64,000 nucleotides of DNA from Streptomyces sp. AC512_CC834 (GCF_019049325.1 NZ_JAGMUO010000065.1:124001-188000), one strand, 5' to 3'; positions 52,405 to 60,787 are shown, counted from the stretch's first letter. Notes: a model not told the origin generated them from the sequence alone. A program made the numbers and translations.

Positions 52405-53054
52405 CAGTGCGTGGCTCCTTCGGTGACCTTCAGGTCCTGACCTGCGGCGGTGCGGGCGGCGGTGGCCAGCAGGGCGCGCAGGCCGTGGGCGACGGTTGCG
52501 GGCGGGAGGGAGGGCGCGGTCCCGTCGGGGACCTGCTCCGGCGCCCAGGGCACGTGCGCGAACCCGCCGCGTATGTGCGGGAACTCGGTGGCGACGAGAT
52601 GGCCGAGGCCGTAGGCCACGTGGTTGCAGACGAAGGTGCCGGCGGTGTTGGACACAGCGGCCGGCACACCGGCCCGGCGCATCGCGGCGACGCAGGCCTT
52701 GACGGGGAGGGTGGAGAAGTAGGCGGCGGGGCCGTCCGGTATCACCGGTTCGTCGATGGGCTGCCGGCCCGCGTTGTCGGGGATGCGTGCGTCGTCGACG
52801 TTGAGGCCGACGCGTTCGACGGTGACCCCCGGGCGACCGCCCGCCTGGCCCAGGCAGAGCACCAGGTCGGGGGTCTCGGCCCGGAGGGCGTCGCGCAGGG
52901 TGTCGAGGGACTTCCCGAAGACGCAGGGCAGTTCGACTGCGGTGGCCGTGAGCCCGGCGGGCGGTTCGGCGGCCACCAGCGACGCGGCCTGCCAGGACGG
53001 GTTCACGCTCGCACCGCCGAAGGGGGCGAAGCCGGTGATGAGGACACGGGTCAT
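52404..53054 (-). CDS. pcp: Pyroglutamyl-peptidase I
   Basis: A 216-residue cysteine peptidase (family C15) that removes N-terminal pyroglutamate from peptides. RVLITGFAPFGGASVNPSW is the N-terminal signature; the catalytic Glu lies in VERVGLN, the Cys in NTAGTFVCNHVAYGL (about residue 143) and the His in FAHVPWAPEQ. AAGGAG precedes the ATG at 53054, which is preferred over the GTG at 53060. It follows the DUF979 membrane gene by about 60 bases and is coupled to DUF2891. Confidence 0.95.
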   Translation of the reverse strand: MTRVLITGFAPFGGASVNPSWQAASLVAAEPPAGLTATAVELPCVFGKSLDTLRDALRAETPDLVLCLGQAGGRPGVTVERVGLNVDDARIPDNAGRQPIDEPVIPDGPAAYFSTLPVKACVAAMRRAGVPAAVSNTAGTFVCNHVAYGLGHLVATEFPHIRGGFAHVPWAPEQVPDGTAPSLPPATVAHGLRALLATAARTAAGQDLKVTEGATH

Positions 53055-53111
53055 GAACACTCCTTGCGGGGCGGACGGGTGCGGGGCCGAACGACGGACC
53101 TGCGCTGCGGC

Positions 53112-54086
53112 TCAGAAGGCGAAGAGCGCCATGATCACGGTGCAGCAGCCGAGCAGCGCGACCCCGGTCGGAAGCTGTGCCTTGATCGGCCCGTACTGGT
53201 CCTTGAGTTCGAGCAGGGTGGCCGGGACGATGTTGAAGTTGGCGGCCATCGGTGTGCAGAGCGTCCCGGCGAAGCCGGCCAGCATGCCGATCGCGAGGAC
53301 GGCGGGCTCGTTGCCGTGCATCTGCTGGATGAGCACCGGCCAGCCGATCGCCGCGGTCATCACCGGGAACGCGGCGAAGGCGTTGCCCATGATGACGGTG
53401 AACAGGAACATGCCGACGCAGTACGCGATGACGGCGAGGTACTTGGAGTCGTCCGGCAGAACCTTGTCCACGATGTCGCCGACCTGGTCGCCGACCCCGG
53501 CGGCGGCGAAGATCGAGCCGAGCACGGCCAGGAGCTGGGGCAGCAGCAGGGCGGAGCCCATCGCCTCCAGCATGGAGCGGCCGGAGTGGATCGGGACCGA
53601 GGGCTTCCTCTCGCCGGTGACGAGCATCCCGACCACGAGCGCCGCGACGCAGCCCAGGCCGAGCCCGAGGAGGGTGGCCTTGCCCGACTCGAACAGCCCG
53701 GACTCGTCCAGCAGGGAGGCGCAGACGATGGCGACGAGCGGGATGGTCAGGGCGGGGATGAAGATCTTGTTGCCGAGCCGGTCGGCGGAGGCCTCGCGCT
53801 GCTCGTCGGTGGTGGTGACCGGGACGCCCTTGCCCAGGAAGTTGAAGCCGGCGAGCACGATCAGGGCGAGGACGGCGACGCCGAGCGGTTCGGCGGGCAG
53901 GGTCCAGCCGCCGCTGCCGGCCGTGTCGGTGGCGACGCCGGTGCCGTAGGGGAAGGTGACTCCGAGCAGGCCCCAGAACGCGGCGGACGTCCACCGCTTG
54001 GGGTTGCTGCGGTCGGCTGCCATCTGGACGGCCATGACGACGAAGACGAGGCCTATCAGCCAGTAGAGCCATTCGACCTTGATCAC
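53112..54086 (-). CDS. DUF979 membrane protein (putative transporter half)
   Basis: A 324-residue membrane protein with about nine helices and conserved segments GNAFAAFPVMTAAIGWPVL and GFAGTLCTPMAANFNIVPATLLEL. DUF979 proteins occur paired with DUF969 beside pcp or 5-oxoprolinase genes. The start overlaps the DUF969 stop (ATGA), so the two are made together and probably form one permease. I infer transport of pyroglutamate or pyroglutamyl peptides. Confidence 0.88.
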   Translation of the reverse strand: MIKVEWLYWLIGLVFVVMAVQMAADRSNPKRWTSAAFWGLLGVTFPYGTGVATDTAGSGGWTLPAEPLGVAVLALIVLAGFNFLGKGVPVTTTDEQREASADRLGNKIFIPALTIPLVAIVCASLLDESGLFESGKATLLGLGLGCVAALVVGMLVTGERKPSVPIHSGRSMLEAMGSALLLPQLLAVLGSIFAAAGVGDQVGDIVDKVLPDDSKYLAVIAYCVGMFLFTVIMGNAFAAFPVMTAAIGWPVLIQQMHGNEPAVLAIGMLAGFAGTLCTPMAANFNIVPATLLELKDQYGPIKAQLPTGVALLGCCTVIMALFAF

Positions 54087-54802
54087 TTGTCGGCCCCCTC
54101 GGGAAGCGGCAGCTCGTGCTCGGCGGCGGCGAGCGCCATCTCGCGCTCCAGTTGCCGGTCCATGAGCAGCAGCCGGGCGCCGTGGATCAGGAAGGCGCAG
54201 ACGGCGAGCGGGATCGCCCAGAGGGCGAGCTGGGTCGGTTCGATGTGCTGGTGGTACGTGGAGTTCACGAAGCCGGTGATCAGCAGGATGGAGCCGATGG
54301 CGATGAAGCAGTCCTCGCCGAAGAAGACGCCCACGGTGTCGGCCGACGCCGAGTAGGAGCGCACCTTCTCGCGCAGGCGGTCGGGCAGCTTGGCCCCCGT
54401 CGAGCGTTCGGCGGCGGCCTCGGCCATGGGCGCCACCAGGGGCCGCACGGTCTGCGCCGGGCCGCCGATGCTGTTCAGGCCGAAGGCCGCGGTGACCTGC
54501 CGGACCAGCAGGTAGACGGTGAGGAACCGGCCGGCGCTGAGCCTGCCCAGCCGGCCGATGAGGTTGCGTGCCTGTTCGCGCAGGCCGTAGCGCTCGAGCA
54601 GCCCGATCACGGGGAGCACGATGGCGTAGACGGTGACCGAGCGGCTGTCGGCGAAGGACCGGCCGAAGGTCGCGAGGACCTCCTGCGGGTTCATCTTGCC
54701 GAGCAGTCCGGTGACGATACCGGCGACGCCCACCACGAGGACGGGGTTGCGGCGCGTGACGAATCCGAGGATCACCACGACCACACCGAGGAGAACGATC
54801 AT
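54083..54802 (-). CDS. DUF969 membrane protein (putative transporter half)
   Basis: A 239-residue membrane protein with about six helices (LLGVVVVILGFVTRRNPVLVVGVAGIVTGLL; RFLTVYLLVRQVTAAFGLNSIGGPAQTVRPLVAPM; FFGEDCFIAIGSILLITGF). DUF969 is always found with DUF979. The ATG at 54802 is preferred; an in-frame ATG at 54823 is possible. It is first in the leftward operon DUF969-DUF979-pcp-DUF2891 and diverges from pxpA. Confidence 0.88.
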   Translation of the reverse strand: MIVLLGVVVVILGFVTRRNPVLVVGVAGIVTGLLGKMNPQEVLATFGRSFADSRSVTVYAIVLPVIGLLERYGLREQARNLIGRLGRLSAGRFLTVYLLVRQVTAAFGLNSIGGPAQTVRPLVAPMAEAAAERSTGAKLPDRLREKVRSYSASADTVGVFFGEDCFIAIGSILLITGFVNSTYHQHIEPTQLALWAIPLAVCAFLIHGARLLLMDRQLEREMALAAAEHELPLPEGADK

Positions 54803-54931
54803 TCGGTGGCCTTCTTCAGGCATGAGGGGGCAGGGCAAGGGGGCAGGCACGGATCCGGGAGCTGCGGAGCCGGGGCTTCAGCGGTCCTCGGACCATAGCT
54901 CCGGATGCGTGGCAGATGCACGGACACTAGC

Positions 54932-55038
54932 GATCGTTGAACGATCTAACAAGGGGCTGATTTCATTCCCCCGTCACGGCCACGGTCCGGCCGTCGTCAC
55001 GGAGGCGCATCGATCTCTTGTCGGATCGTTCAACGATC
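54932..55038. promoter_or_regulatory. Twin 15-bp palindromes in the divergent pyroglutamate promoter region
   Basis: Two perfect palindromes of the form GATCGTT-N-AACGATC: 54932-54946 (N = G) and 55024-55038 (N = C), 92 bases apart. One sits on the DUF969 side, the other 16 bases before the pxpA GTG. A shared regulator, perhaps a GntR-type dimer, would control both operons. No regulator gene is inside the locus. Confidence 0.85.
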
Positions 55039-55053
55039 GTCTACTTTCAAGGG

Positions 55054-55806
55054 GTGATCGACCTCAACGCAGACCTCGGTGAGGGCTTCGGCCGCTGGAC
55101 CCTCACCGACGACGACGCCCTGCTCTCCGTCGTCAGCAGTGCCAACGTCGCCTGCGGCTTCCACGCGGGCGACCCCTCGGTGATGCGCCGCGTGTGCGAC
55201 CTAGCCGCCGAGCGCGGGGTGCGGATCGGCGCCCAGGTGTCCTACCGCGACCTGGCCGGCTTCGGACGCCGCGCCATGGAGGTGCCCGGCGACGAGCTGG
55301 CGGCCGAGGTGGCGTACCAGATCGGCGCGCTCAGGGTGTTCGCCGAGGCCGCCGGGGCCGAGGTGGCGTACGTGAAGCCGCACGGCGCGCTCTACAACCG
55401 CACCGTCCACGACGCCGAGCAGGCCCGTGCCGTCGTGGCCGGGGTCGGGCTCGCGGGCGGCGCGCTGCCCGTACTGGGCCTGCCCGGCTCGCGACTGCTC
55501 ACCGCCGCAGGCGAGGCCGGGCTCACCGGTGTGCCCGAGGCCTTCGCGGACCGCGCCTACACCGCGCGGGGCACCCTCGTCCCGCGCCGTGAGGCGAACC
55601 CGGTGGTGACCGACGAGGACGCGGTGGTACGGCGCGCGCTGGGGTTCGCCGTGCGGGGGACGGTCGAGGCCGTGGACGGTACGACCGTCGCGGTCGCCGC
55701 CCGCTCGCTGTGTGTGCACGGCGACACTCCGAACGCGTCGAGGATCGCGGCGCGGGTGCGCGAGGCGCTGGAGGCCTCGGGGGTCGGGATCGAGGCGTTC
55801 GCATGA
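55054..55806 (+). CDS. pxpA: 5-oxoprolinase subunit PxpA (LamB/YcsF)
   Basis: A 250-residue LamB/YcsF protein. IDLNADLGEGFGRW, SANVACGFHAGDPSVMRR, GAQVSYRDLAGFGRR and KPHGALYN are diagnostic. With PxpB and PxpC it forms the ATP-dependent 5-oxoprolinase that opens pyroglutamate to glutamate. GTG 55054 gives the proper N-terminus; AAGGGG is directly before it, very close for a ribosome binding site. It is first in the rightward operon. Confidence 0.95.
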   Translation: MIDLNADLGEGFGRWTLTDDDALLSVVSSANVACGFHAGDPSVMRRVCDLAAERGVRIGAQVSYRDLAGFGRRAMEVPGDELAAEVAYQIGALRVFAEAAGAEVAYVKPHGALYNRTVHDAEQARAVVAGVGLAGGALPVLGLPGSRLLTAAGEAGLTGVPEAFADRAYTARGTLVPRREANPVVTDEDAVVRRALGFAVRGTVEAVDGTTVAVAARSLCVHGDTPNASRIAARVREALEASGVGIEAFA

Positions 55807-56465
55807 CGGGGCGCCCGTCTCTCGCGACGCGTCCCGCAGGCCGGTACGCGCTCCTCGTCGAGCTGCCCGACGCCGAGGGCGCCGCCGCCTTCCACGCCGA
55901 GGTGCTGCGCAGACGCGCCGCCGGGACGCTGCCGCCGGTGCGGGAGATCGTGCCGGGGGCACGTACCGTCCTGCTGGACGGGGTGCCGGATCCTCAGGCG
56001 CTGGCCCGCACGCTCACCGGGTGGGACGTACCGCCGGGCGCCGCGGACGACGGGGACGTCGTGGAGATCGCCGTACGCTACGACGGACCGGACCTGGCCG
56101 ACGTGGCGGCCCTGTGGGGCGTCGCTCCCGAAGAGGTCGCCGCCCGCCACTCCTCCCCCACCTACCGGGTCGCGTTCTGCGGCTTCGCGCCCGGCTTCGG
56201 CTACCTGACCGGCCTGCCGCCCCGGCTGCACGTACCGCGCCGGTCCACACCGAGGACCCGCGTGCCGGCCGGGGCGGTCGCACTCGCCGGCCCGTACAGC
56301 GCGGTCTACCCGCGCTCCACGCCGGGCGGCTGGCAGCTCATCGGCACCATGCCCGACCCGCGACCGCTGTGGGACCCCACGCGGGAGCGCGCGGCCCTCC
56401 TCGCACCGGGGACGCGCGTGCGATTCGTCACGGCGGACGGCATCCCCGCGGAGGCGGAGGCATGA
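55803..56465 (+). CDS. pxpB: 5-oxoprolinase subunit PxpB
   Basis: A 220-residue protein of the allophanate hydrolase subunit 1 (KipI) type. VEIAVRYDGPDLADVAALWG, VAFCGFAPGFGYLTGLPPRLHVPRR and GPYSAVYPRSTPGGWQLIG are the conserved blocks. The N-terminal domain is longer and more divergent than usual. Its ATG overlaps the pxpA stop by four bases and its stop overlaps pxpC, so the three subunits are translated together. Confidence 0.94.
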   Translation: MTGRPSLATRPAGRYALLVELPDAEGAAAFHAEVLRRRAAGTLPPVREIVPGARTVLLDGVPDPQALARTLTGWDVPPGAADDGDVVEIAVRYDGPDLADVAALWGVAPEEVAARHSSPTYRVAFCGFAPGFGYLTGLPPRLHVPRRSTPRTRVPAGAVALAGPYSAVYPRSTPGGWQLIGTMPDPRPLWDPTRERAALLAPGTRVRFVTADGIPAEAEA

Positions 56466-57343
56466 CGGCCAAGCTCACGACCGTGCGCTGCGGCGCCCTG
56501 ACGACGGTGCAGGACTCGGGCCGGCCCGGTCACGCCCACCTGGGTGTCCCCCTCTCCGGCGCACTGGACGCCCCCGCGATGCGGCTCGCCAACCGCCTGC
56601 TGGGCAACGACCCGGGGGCCGCCGTCCTGGAGACCACCCTCACGGGCTGCGTCCTGCGGCCCGACCGCGACATCACCGCCGTGGTCGGCGGCGCGCCCTG
56701 CCCGGTGACCGTGGACGGCCGGCCGGCCGCCTGGGGCGCTCCGGTGCGGGTGCCGGCGGGCGCGGTCCTGGAGGTGGGGGCGGTGACCGCCGGTGTGCGC
56801 TCGTACGTGGCGGTCGCGGGCGGCATCGCCGCCGAACCCGTGCTGGGCAGCCGCGCGACGGACCTGCTGTCGGGGCTGGGACCGGAGCCCCTGCGCGACG
56901 GTGACGTCGTCGAGGTGGGGACCCCGGCCCTGCCGGTGGCGCTGCCCGTCGCCGCCCCCTGGCCCGCGCCGCCCGCCGAACTGGTCCTGCCGGTATGCCC
57001 GGGTCCCCGCGCCGACTGGTTCTCCCCCGCCGCGCTGCGCACGCTCACCTCGGCCGCGTACCGCGTCTCGCCGCACAGCAACCGCATCGGCCTGCGTACC
57101 GAAGGGCCTTCGCTGGAACGGGCGCGGACGGACGGACTGCCCGACGGACTGCCCGACGAACTGCCCAGCGAGGGCATGGTCCTGGGCGCCGTCCAGGTCC
57201 CGCCGGACGGGCGCCCGGTGATCTTCCTGCACGACCATCCGACGACCGGGGGTTACCCGGTCATCGCGGTCGTCGCGGGACCCGCCCTGGCGGCGGTGGC
57301 GCAGGCCGCGGCCGGGACGCCGGTGCGGTTCACGCTCGGCTGA
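56462..57343 (+). CDS. pxpC: 5-oxoprolinase subunit PxpC
   Basis: A 293-residue protein of the allophanate hydrolase subunit 2 (KipA) type. TVQDSGRPGHAHLGVPLSGALD, NRLLGNDPGAAVLETTLTG, YVAVAGGIAAEPVLGS and the C-terminal DHPTTGGYPVIAVV are typical. A DGLPDGLPDELP repeat is inserted where the family usually has a short loop. It overlaps pxpB (ATGA) and, at its 3' end, overlaps the convergent DUF2809 gene by 14 bases. Confidence 0.94.
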   Translation: MTAKLTTVRCGALTTVQDSGRPGHAHLGVPLSGALDAPAMRLANRLLGNDPGAAVLETTLTGCVLRPDRDITAVVGGAPCPVTVDGRPAAWGAPVRVPAGAVLEVGAVTAGVRSYVAVAGGIAAEPVLGSRATDLLSGLGPEPLRDGDVVEVGTPALPVALPVAAPWPAPPAELVLPVCPGPRADWFSPAALRTLTSAAYRVSPHSNRIGLRTEGPSLERARTDGLPDGLPDELPSEGMVLGAVQVPPDGRPVIFLHDHPTTGGYPVIAVVAGPALAAVAQAAAGTPVRFTLG

Positions 57344-57743
57344 CCGGCCGGCGCGCACCGGCCCGGCGCAGCCGGGGCACGAGGGACCAGCCGGCCACCG
57401 CGCCGACCGCGTACCAGAAGAGGTCCGGTGCGTTGAAGGTGGAACCCAGGACCAGGCGAGCGGCCGTGCTCTGCCGGGCGAGCTGGGCCGGCAGGTCGGT
57501 GAGCTGGAGAAACTCCACGCCCCAGCTCACGGCCAGGGCCGCGCCGGCGGCCTTCGCCGGTGGCGTGGACGGCGCCACCACGAAAACGAGGGCGAGGACC
57601 AGCAGGGTGTACAGCGCGTCCCCGCCGTACTTGGCCACGTCCCCCGCCGCCACGGCCCTGAGGGTCAGTCCGGCGCCGACGATCACCACCGAGGCCACCG
57701 CCGCGGCCAGACGTGTCGTTGTCTGCCGCGAGACCGGGTTCAG
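57330..57743 (-). CDS. DUF2809 membrane protein
   Basis: A membrane protein of about 137 residues with four helices; VAKYGGDALYTLLVLALVFVV, SWGVEFLQLTDLPAQLARQS and LVLGSTFNAPDLFWYAVGAVAGW are DUF2809 signatures. No ATG, GTG or TTG is available at the family N-terminus. A CTG at 57743 would give MNPVSRQTTTRLAA and overlap the TetR stop in the style of ATGA; the alternative GTG at 57698 would cut the first helix. I use the CTG with reserve. It is co-transcribed with the TetR gene. Confidence 0.75.
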   Translation of the reverse strand: MNPVSRQTTTRLAAAVASVVIVGAGLTLRAVAAGDVAKYGGDALYTLLVLALVFVVAPSTPPAKAAGAALAVSWGVEFLQLTDLPAQLARQSTAARLVLGSTFNAPDLFWYAVGAVAGWSLVPRLRRAGARRPVSRA

Positions 57744-58342
57744 CGTGACCGCCGTTGCACGACATCGGCGAGCACCGTGGTCACCAGCTTGTTGACGGTC
57801 GCGGTGGTCGGCGGGCCGGGGTCGCGGTCCGCGAACAGGAGATGGCCGCCGCCGACCAGCGAGAGGGTGAGTGAGTCGATGTCGGCGTCGGCCGCGATGC
57901 GGCCCATGGCGCGCTCGTCGGCCAGGTAGACGGAGACCGCGGTCGTGACCTGGGCGAGGATCGCGATGCCGCCTCCGGGCCTGGCCTGCCGCAGCCGCGC
58001 GCGCAACTCGTCCCGGCAGGTGATGAGCGGGATGATCGCCACGGGAACCGGTCCGAACAGGGTGGTCAGCGCACCCGTGAGGTTGTCGGCCACGGTGCCG
58101 GTGCCGGCGGTCTCGCGCAGCGTGTGCGCCTGCGTCTCGAGCTGGGCGGCGCGGTCCAGGACCAGCTCGGCGAGGAAGGCCTCGAAGTCGGTGAAGTGCC
58201 GGTGCAGGAGGCCTTTGGCGCAGGCCGCCTCGTCGGTGACGGCCCGGCTGGTCAGCCCGTTCGGGCCGTCTCGCAGCAGCACGCGCTCGGCGGCGTCGAA
58301 CAACTGCTGCCGCGCGTCGCGCAGGTGTACCCCGGTCGGCAC
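57740..58342 (-). CDS. TetR-family transcriptional regulator
   Basis: A 200-residue TetR repressor. HTH: ARQQLFDAAERVLLRDGPNGLTSRAVTDEAACAKGLLHRHFTDFEAFL in order (about residues 10-55). GTG 58342 follows AGGAG by seven bases. It diverges from a methyltransferase across an 18-bp palindrome lying in that gene's promoter spacer. It is co-translated with the DUF2809 gene downstream. Confidence 0.88.
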   Translation of the reverse strand: MPTGVHLRDARQQLFDAAERVLLRDGPNGLTSRAVTDEAACAKGLLHRHFTDFEAFLAELVLDRAAQLETQAHTLRETAGTGTVADNLTGALTTLFGPVPVAIIPLITCRDELRARLRQARPGGGIAILAQVTTAVSVYLADERAMGRIAADADIDSLTLSLVGGGHLLFADRDPGPPTTATVNKLVTTVLADVVQRRSR

Positions 58343-58379
58343 GTACCGCTCCTCTCGCGGGCCAGGCTCCTGGCACCCG

Positions 58380-58408
58380 TTGGCAAGTGGGCGCTTGCCC
58401 ACTAAAGT
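58380..58408 (+). promoter_or_regulatory. Leaderless promoter with TetR palindrome in its spacer
   Basis: TTGGCA (58380-58385) and TAAAGT (58403-58408) are 17 bp apart. The spacer and its edge form the perfect palindrome AGTGGGC-GCTT-GCCCACT (58386-58403). The methyltransferase ATG stands six bases after the -10, so transcription should begin on or next to the start codon. Confidence 0.82.
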
Positions 58409-58414
58409 GAACGC

Positions 58415-59266
58415 ATGCCCATTCTACCGCGAGAGCAACCCGAACCGGTGCGGTCCCAACCCCAACCCCAACCCCAACCCCAGCCGCATCAGGCTCGGCA
58501 GACGGCCGAATCGTTCGGCACGGACGCCGAGCGCTACGACCGGGCCCGCCCCGGCTACCCCGAGGACCTGGTGGCGCGGGTCGTCGACGGGAGCCCGGGG
58601 CCCGACGTGCTCGACGTCGGCTGCGGCACCGGCATCGCGGCCCGCCAGTTCCAGGCCGCCGGCTGCGCCGTGCTCGGCATCGAGCCGGACGCGCGGATGG
58701 CCGACCTCGCGCGGGCCCGCGGCCTGCCGGTCGAGGTGACCACCTTCGAGGCCTGGGAACCGGCCGGCCGGACGTTCGACGCGTTGACGGCCGCCCAGTC
58801 GTGGCACTGGGTGGACCCGGTCGCCGGCGCCGCGAAGGCGGCCCGGGTGCTGCGTCCGGACGGGCGCCTGACGGTCTTCGGGCACGTCTTCGAACCGCCC
58901 GCCGAGGTGGCCGAGCCGTTCGCCGCGGCCTGCCGGCGGGTGGCGCCCGGCTCCCCGTTCAGCGATCAACCGGCTCGACGTCCGCTGGAGACGTACCGAG
59001 CGGGGTACGCGAAGATCGCCGACACGATCCGCGAGACCGGGCGGTTCGACGACCCGGAACAGTGGCGATTCGACTGGGAACGGTCCTACACGCGCGACCA
59101 GTGGCTGGACCTGCTCCCCACCACCGGTGGCCTCACCCGGCTGAGCCCCGGTCAACTGGCCGGGATACTGGGCGCGGTCGGCGATGCCGTCGACGCGCTG
59201 GGTGGCCGCTTCACGATGCACTACACCACCCTGGCGACCACCGCCGTACGCGCGGGCACCCGCTGA
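58415..59266 (+). CDS. Class I SAM-dependent methyltransferase
   Basis: A 283-residue methyltransferase. A Gln-Pro repeat tail at residues 14-24 precedes the catalytic domain: ESFGTDAERYDRARPGYP, motif I VLDVGCGTGIAARQF near residue 66, IEPDARMADLARARG, and QSWHWVDP with the conserved WHW. This pattern fits the Methyltransf_11/25 group. No ribosome binding site precedes the ATG, in line with a leaderless message. The divergent TetR is the likely regulator. Acceptor unknown. Confidence 0.9.
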   Translation: MPILPREQPEPVRSQPQPQPQPQPHQARQTAESFGTDAERYDRARPGYPEDLVARVVDGSPGPDVLDVGCGTGIAARQFQAAGCAVLGIEPDARMADLARARGLPVEVTTFEAWEPAGRTFDALTAAQSWHWVDPVAGAAKAARVLRPDGRLTVFGHVFEPPAEVAEPFAAACRRVAPGSPFSDQPARRPLETYRAGYAKIADTIRETGRFDDPEQWRFDWERSYTRDQWLDLLPTTGGLTRLSPGQLAGILGAVGDAVDALGGRFTMHYTTLATTAVRAGTR

Positions 59267-59271
59267 CCGGC

Positions 59272-60561
59272 TCAGCAGGCGGGCACGTCCGGGAGCCATG
59301 AGTCGGCGACGTCGATGAAGATGTTGGAGACGTAGCCGCCGTAGTCGGGCAGGTACGACCAGGCGTCATTGCTGTAGCCGTCGTGGGTGACGAGTTGGCC
59401 GTGGACCTGGCACCGCACCCGCACGGTCGTGGGCCCGGGCAGACCGGCCACGCGGGTGGAGGTGGTCGTCGCCTGCTGCCGAACGCCGACGTCGGTGCTC
59501 CACGTCCGGAACGACGTGGTGTCGCCGCCCACGTCGGTCCACAGATAGGTGACGGTCACCCAGCCGTTGTCGTCGAGGCCGACGTTGTAGAAGGTGCCGT
59601 CGGCCAGGTCGATGCCCGCCGGATTGGCGACCTGCCGGCCGAACTCGTCGCGTCCGCCGTTGTAGCCGTCCTCGTACGCGGCCTGCGCCTCGGGCAGACC
59701 CTGCGGCAGGTCCTTCCACTGCTCGCGCCGGTCGGAGGGGTTCCAGTGGTCGTCGTGCGTGTTCCAGGGGCCGACGTCCCACACCGGCGCCGTCTCGCAG
59801 CGGACCGGCCCGCACACCTGCACGGAGTACTGTCCGCTGCCGGCCGGCGAGAGCGCCCGTCGGGAGGGGAGGGCCACGAAGTGGTCGTTCTCGCGGATGA
59901 CGTGGCCGTTGGCGGTGGTGTGTCCGACCAGGCCCTCGCGGGTGGCGTAGACGCGCGCCGAGAAGGCGGAGCCGGGGGCGGGCTCGGCGGGGACACTCCG
60001 CGTGTCGTCCGCCGTCAGGGTCACCGCCCGCACGGCGGCCGTGGGCGCGCCCGTGGCGTTCCACAGGGTGAGCCGGGCCTGGACGTCGACGACATCACGG
60101 GGCAGTCGGGCCGGGGTTCCGGCCGCCGCCCGCCGCCACTCGGTCCAGGTTCCGTCGGCCGCGCGTCCCCGCACGTCGACCTCGACGCTCGCCGCCTCGG
60201 GCACCGTCGCGTCGAGGCTCACGGTGACCCGGTTCACGGGCCGGCCCACGTGGTGCGCCTCCAGTACGGCGGAGGCGTAGCCGCGGTCCCGGCCCAGCGA
60301 GGCGGGGCTGAGGGAGCCGTCCCGCACCCGCAGGGCGCCCGCGTCGTACCGGACGTTGACGTCGTCGCCGCCCGTCCGTGACAGGTCCGGGTGCCAGGAC
60401 ACCGGGGCGGGCGGGAGGGCGGCGTCGGCGGCCGGAGCCGGCGCCGTGGACAGAGCGGTACCGGCGAGGGCGAGCAGGCACACCGCGCCGCCCAGCGCGC
60501 GCGGGAGCCGCCGTCCGCGGCGCGGGGCGGAACTCCGGTACCGGGTGGGAGGGGTCAGCAT
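59272..60561 (-). CDS. Secreted protein with double-psi beta-barrel-like core
   Basis: A 429-residue secreted protein. Signal peptide to about residue 46 (RRGRRLPRALGGAVCLLALAGTALS). A beta-sandwich region (residues 55-195) is followed by a core with ARVYATREGLVGHTTANGHVIRENDHFVALPSRRAL, where TANG plus NDHFVALP recall RlpA/expansin-type double-psi barrels, then ETAPVWDVGPWNTHDDHW and an SH3-like C-terminal part (TSTRVAGLPGPTTVRVRCQVHG). Four cysteines are present. Possibly a cell-wall or sugar-binding protein; the enzyme activity is not known. A broken partial copy lies directly upstream. Confidence 0.75.
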   Translation of the reverse strand: MLTPPTRYRSSAPRRGRRLPRALGGAVCLLALAGTALSTAPAPAADAALPPAPVSWHPDLSRTGGDDVNVRYDAGALRVRDGSLSPASLGRDRGYASAVLEAHHVGRPVNRVTVSLDATVPEAASVEVDVRGRAADGTWTEWRRAAAGTPARLPRDVVDVQARLTLWNATGAPTAAVRAVTLTADDTRSVPAEPAPGSAFSARVYATREGLVGHTTANGHVIRENDHFVALPSRRALSPAGSGQYSVQVCGPVRCETAPVWDVGPWNTHDDHWNPSDRREQWKDLPQGLPEAQAAYEDGYNGGRDEFGRQVANPAGIDLADGTFYNVGLDDNGWVTVTYLWTDVGGDTTSFRTWSTDVGVRQQATTTSTRVAGLPGPTTVRVRCQVHGQLVTHDGYSNDAWSYLPDYGGYVSNIFIDVADSWLPDVPAC

Positions 60562-60589
60562 GTGGGCACTCCTGGGAGCGGGCGTCGTT

Positions 60590-60787
60590 GTGGGAGCGGA
60601 CGTCGTTGCTCCAGCCGTCGTACTCGACCGGGCCGCGGTCGACCCGGCAGGCCACGCGGACGGACCGCGGTCCGGGCAGGCTCGCCACCCGTGCGGAGTC
60701 GGTCGACGGCCACCGACGGGTGCTCACGTCCGGGCTCACGCCGGTACTCACGCCGGTACTCACGCCGGTACTCACGCCGGTACTCAT
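60590..60787 (-). pseudogene. Fragment of a second copy of the secreted barrel protein
   Basis: On the minus strand an open frame reads STDSARVASLPGPRSVRVAC, then DRGPVEYDGWSNDVRS, matching the C-terminal stretch of the neighbouring protein (TSTRVAGLPGPTTVRV, then VTHDGYSNDAWS). The rest of that protein is missing on both sides: upstream the frame is a GVST repeat, and downstream it runs into the leader of the intact gene. It looks like a truncated tandem duplicate. Confidence 0.7.

Noticed and set aside
58454..58482. CCCCAA repeats resembling a telomere or G-quadruplex block
   Set aside because: They lie in frame in the methyltransferase and simply encode alternating Gln-Pro; only about four copies are present.
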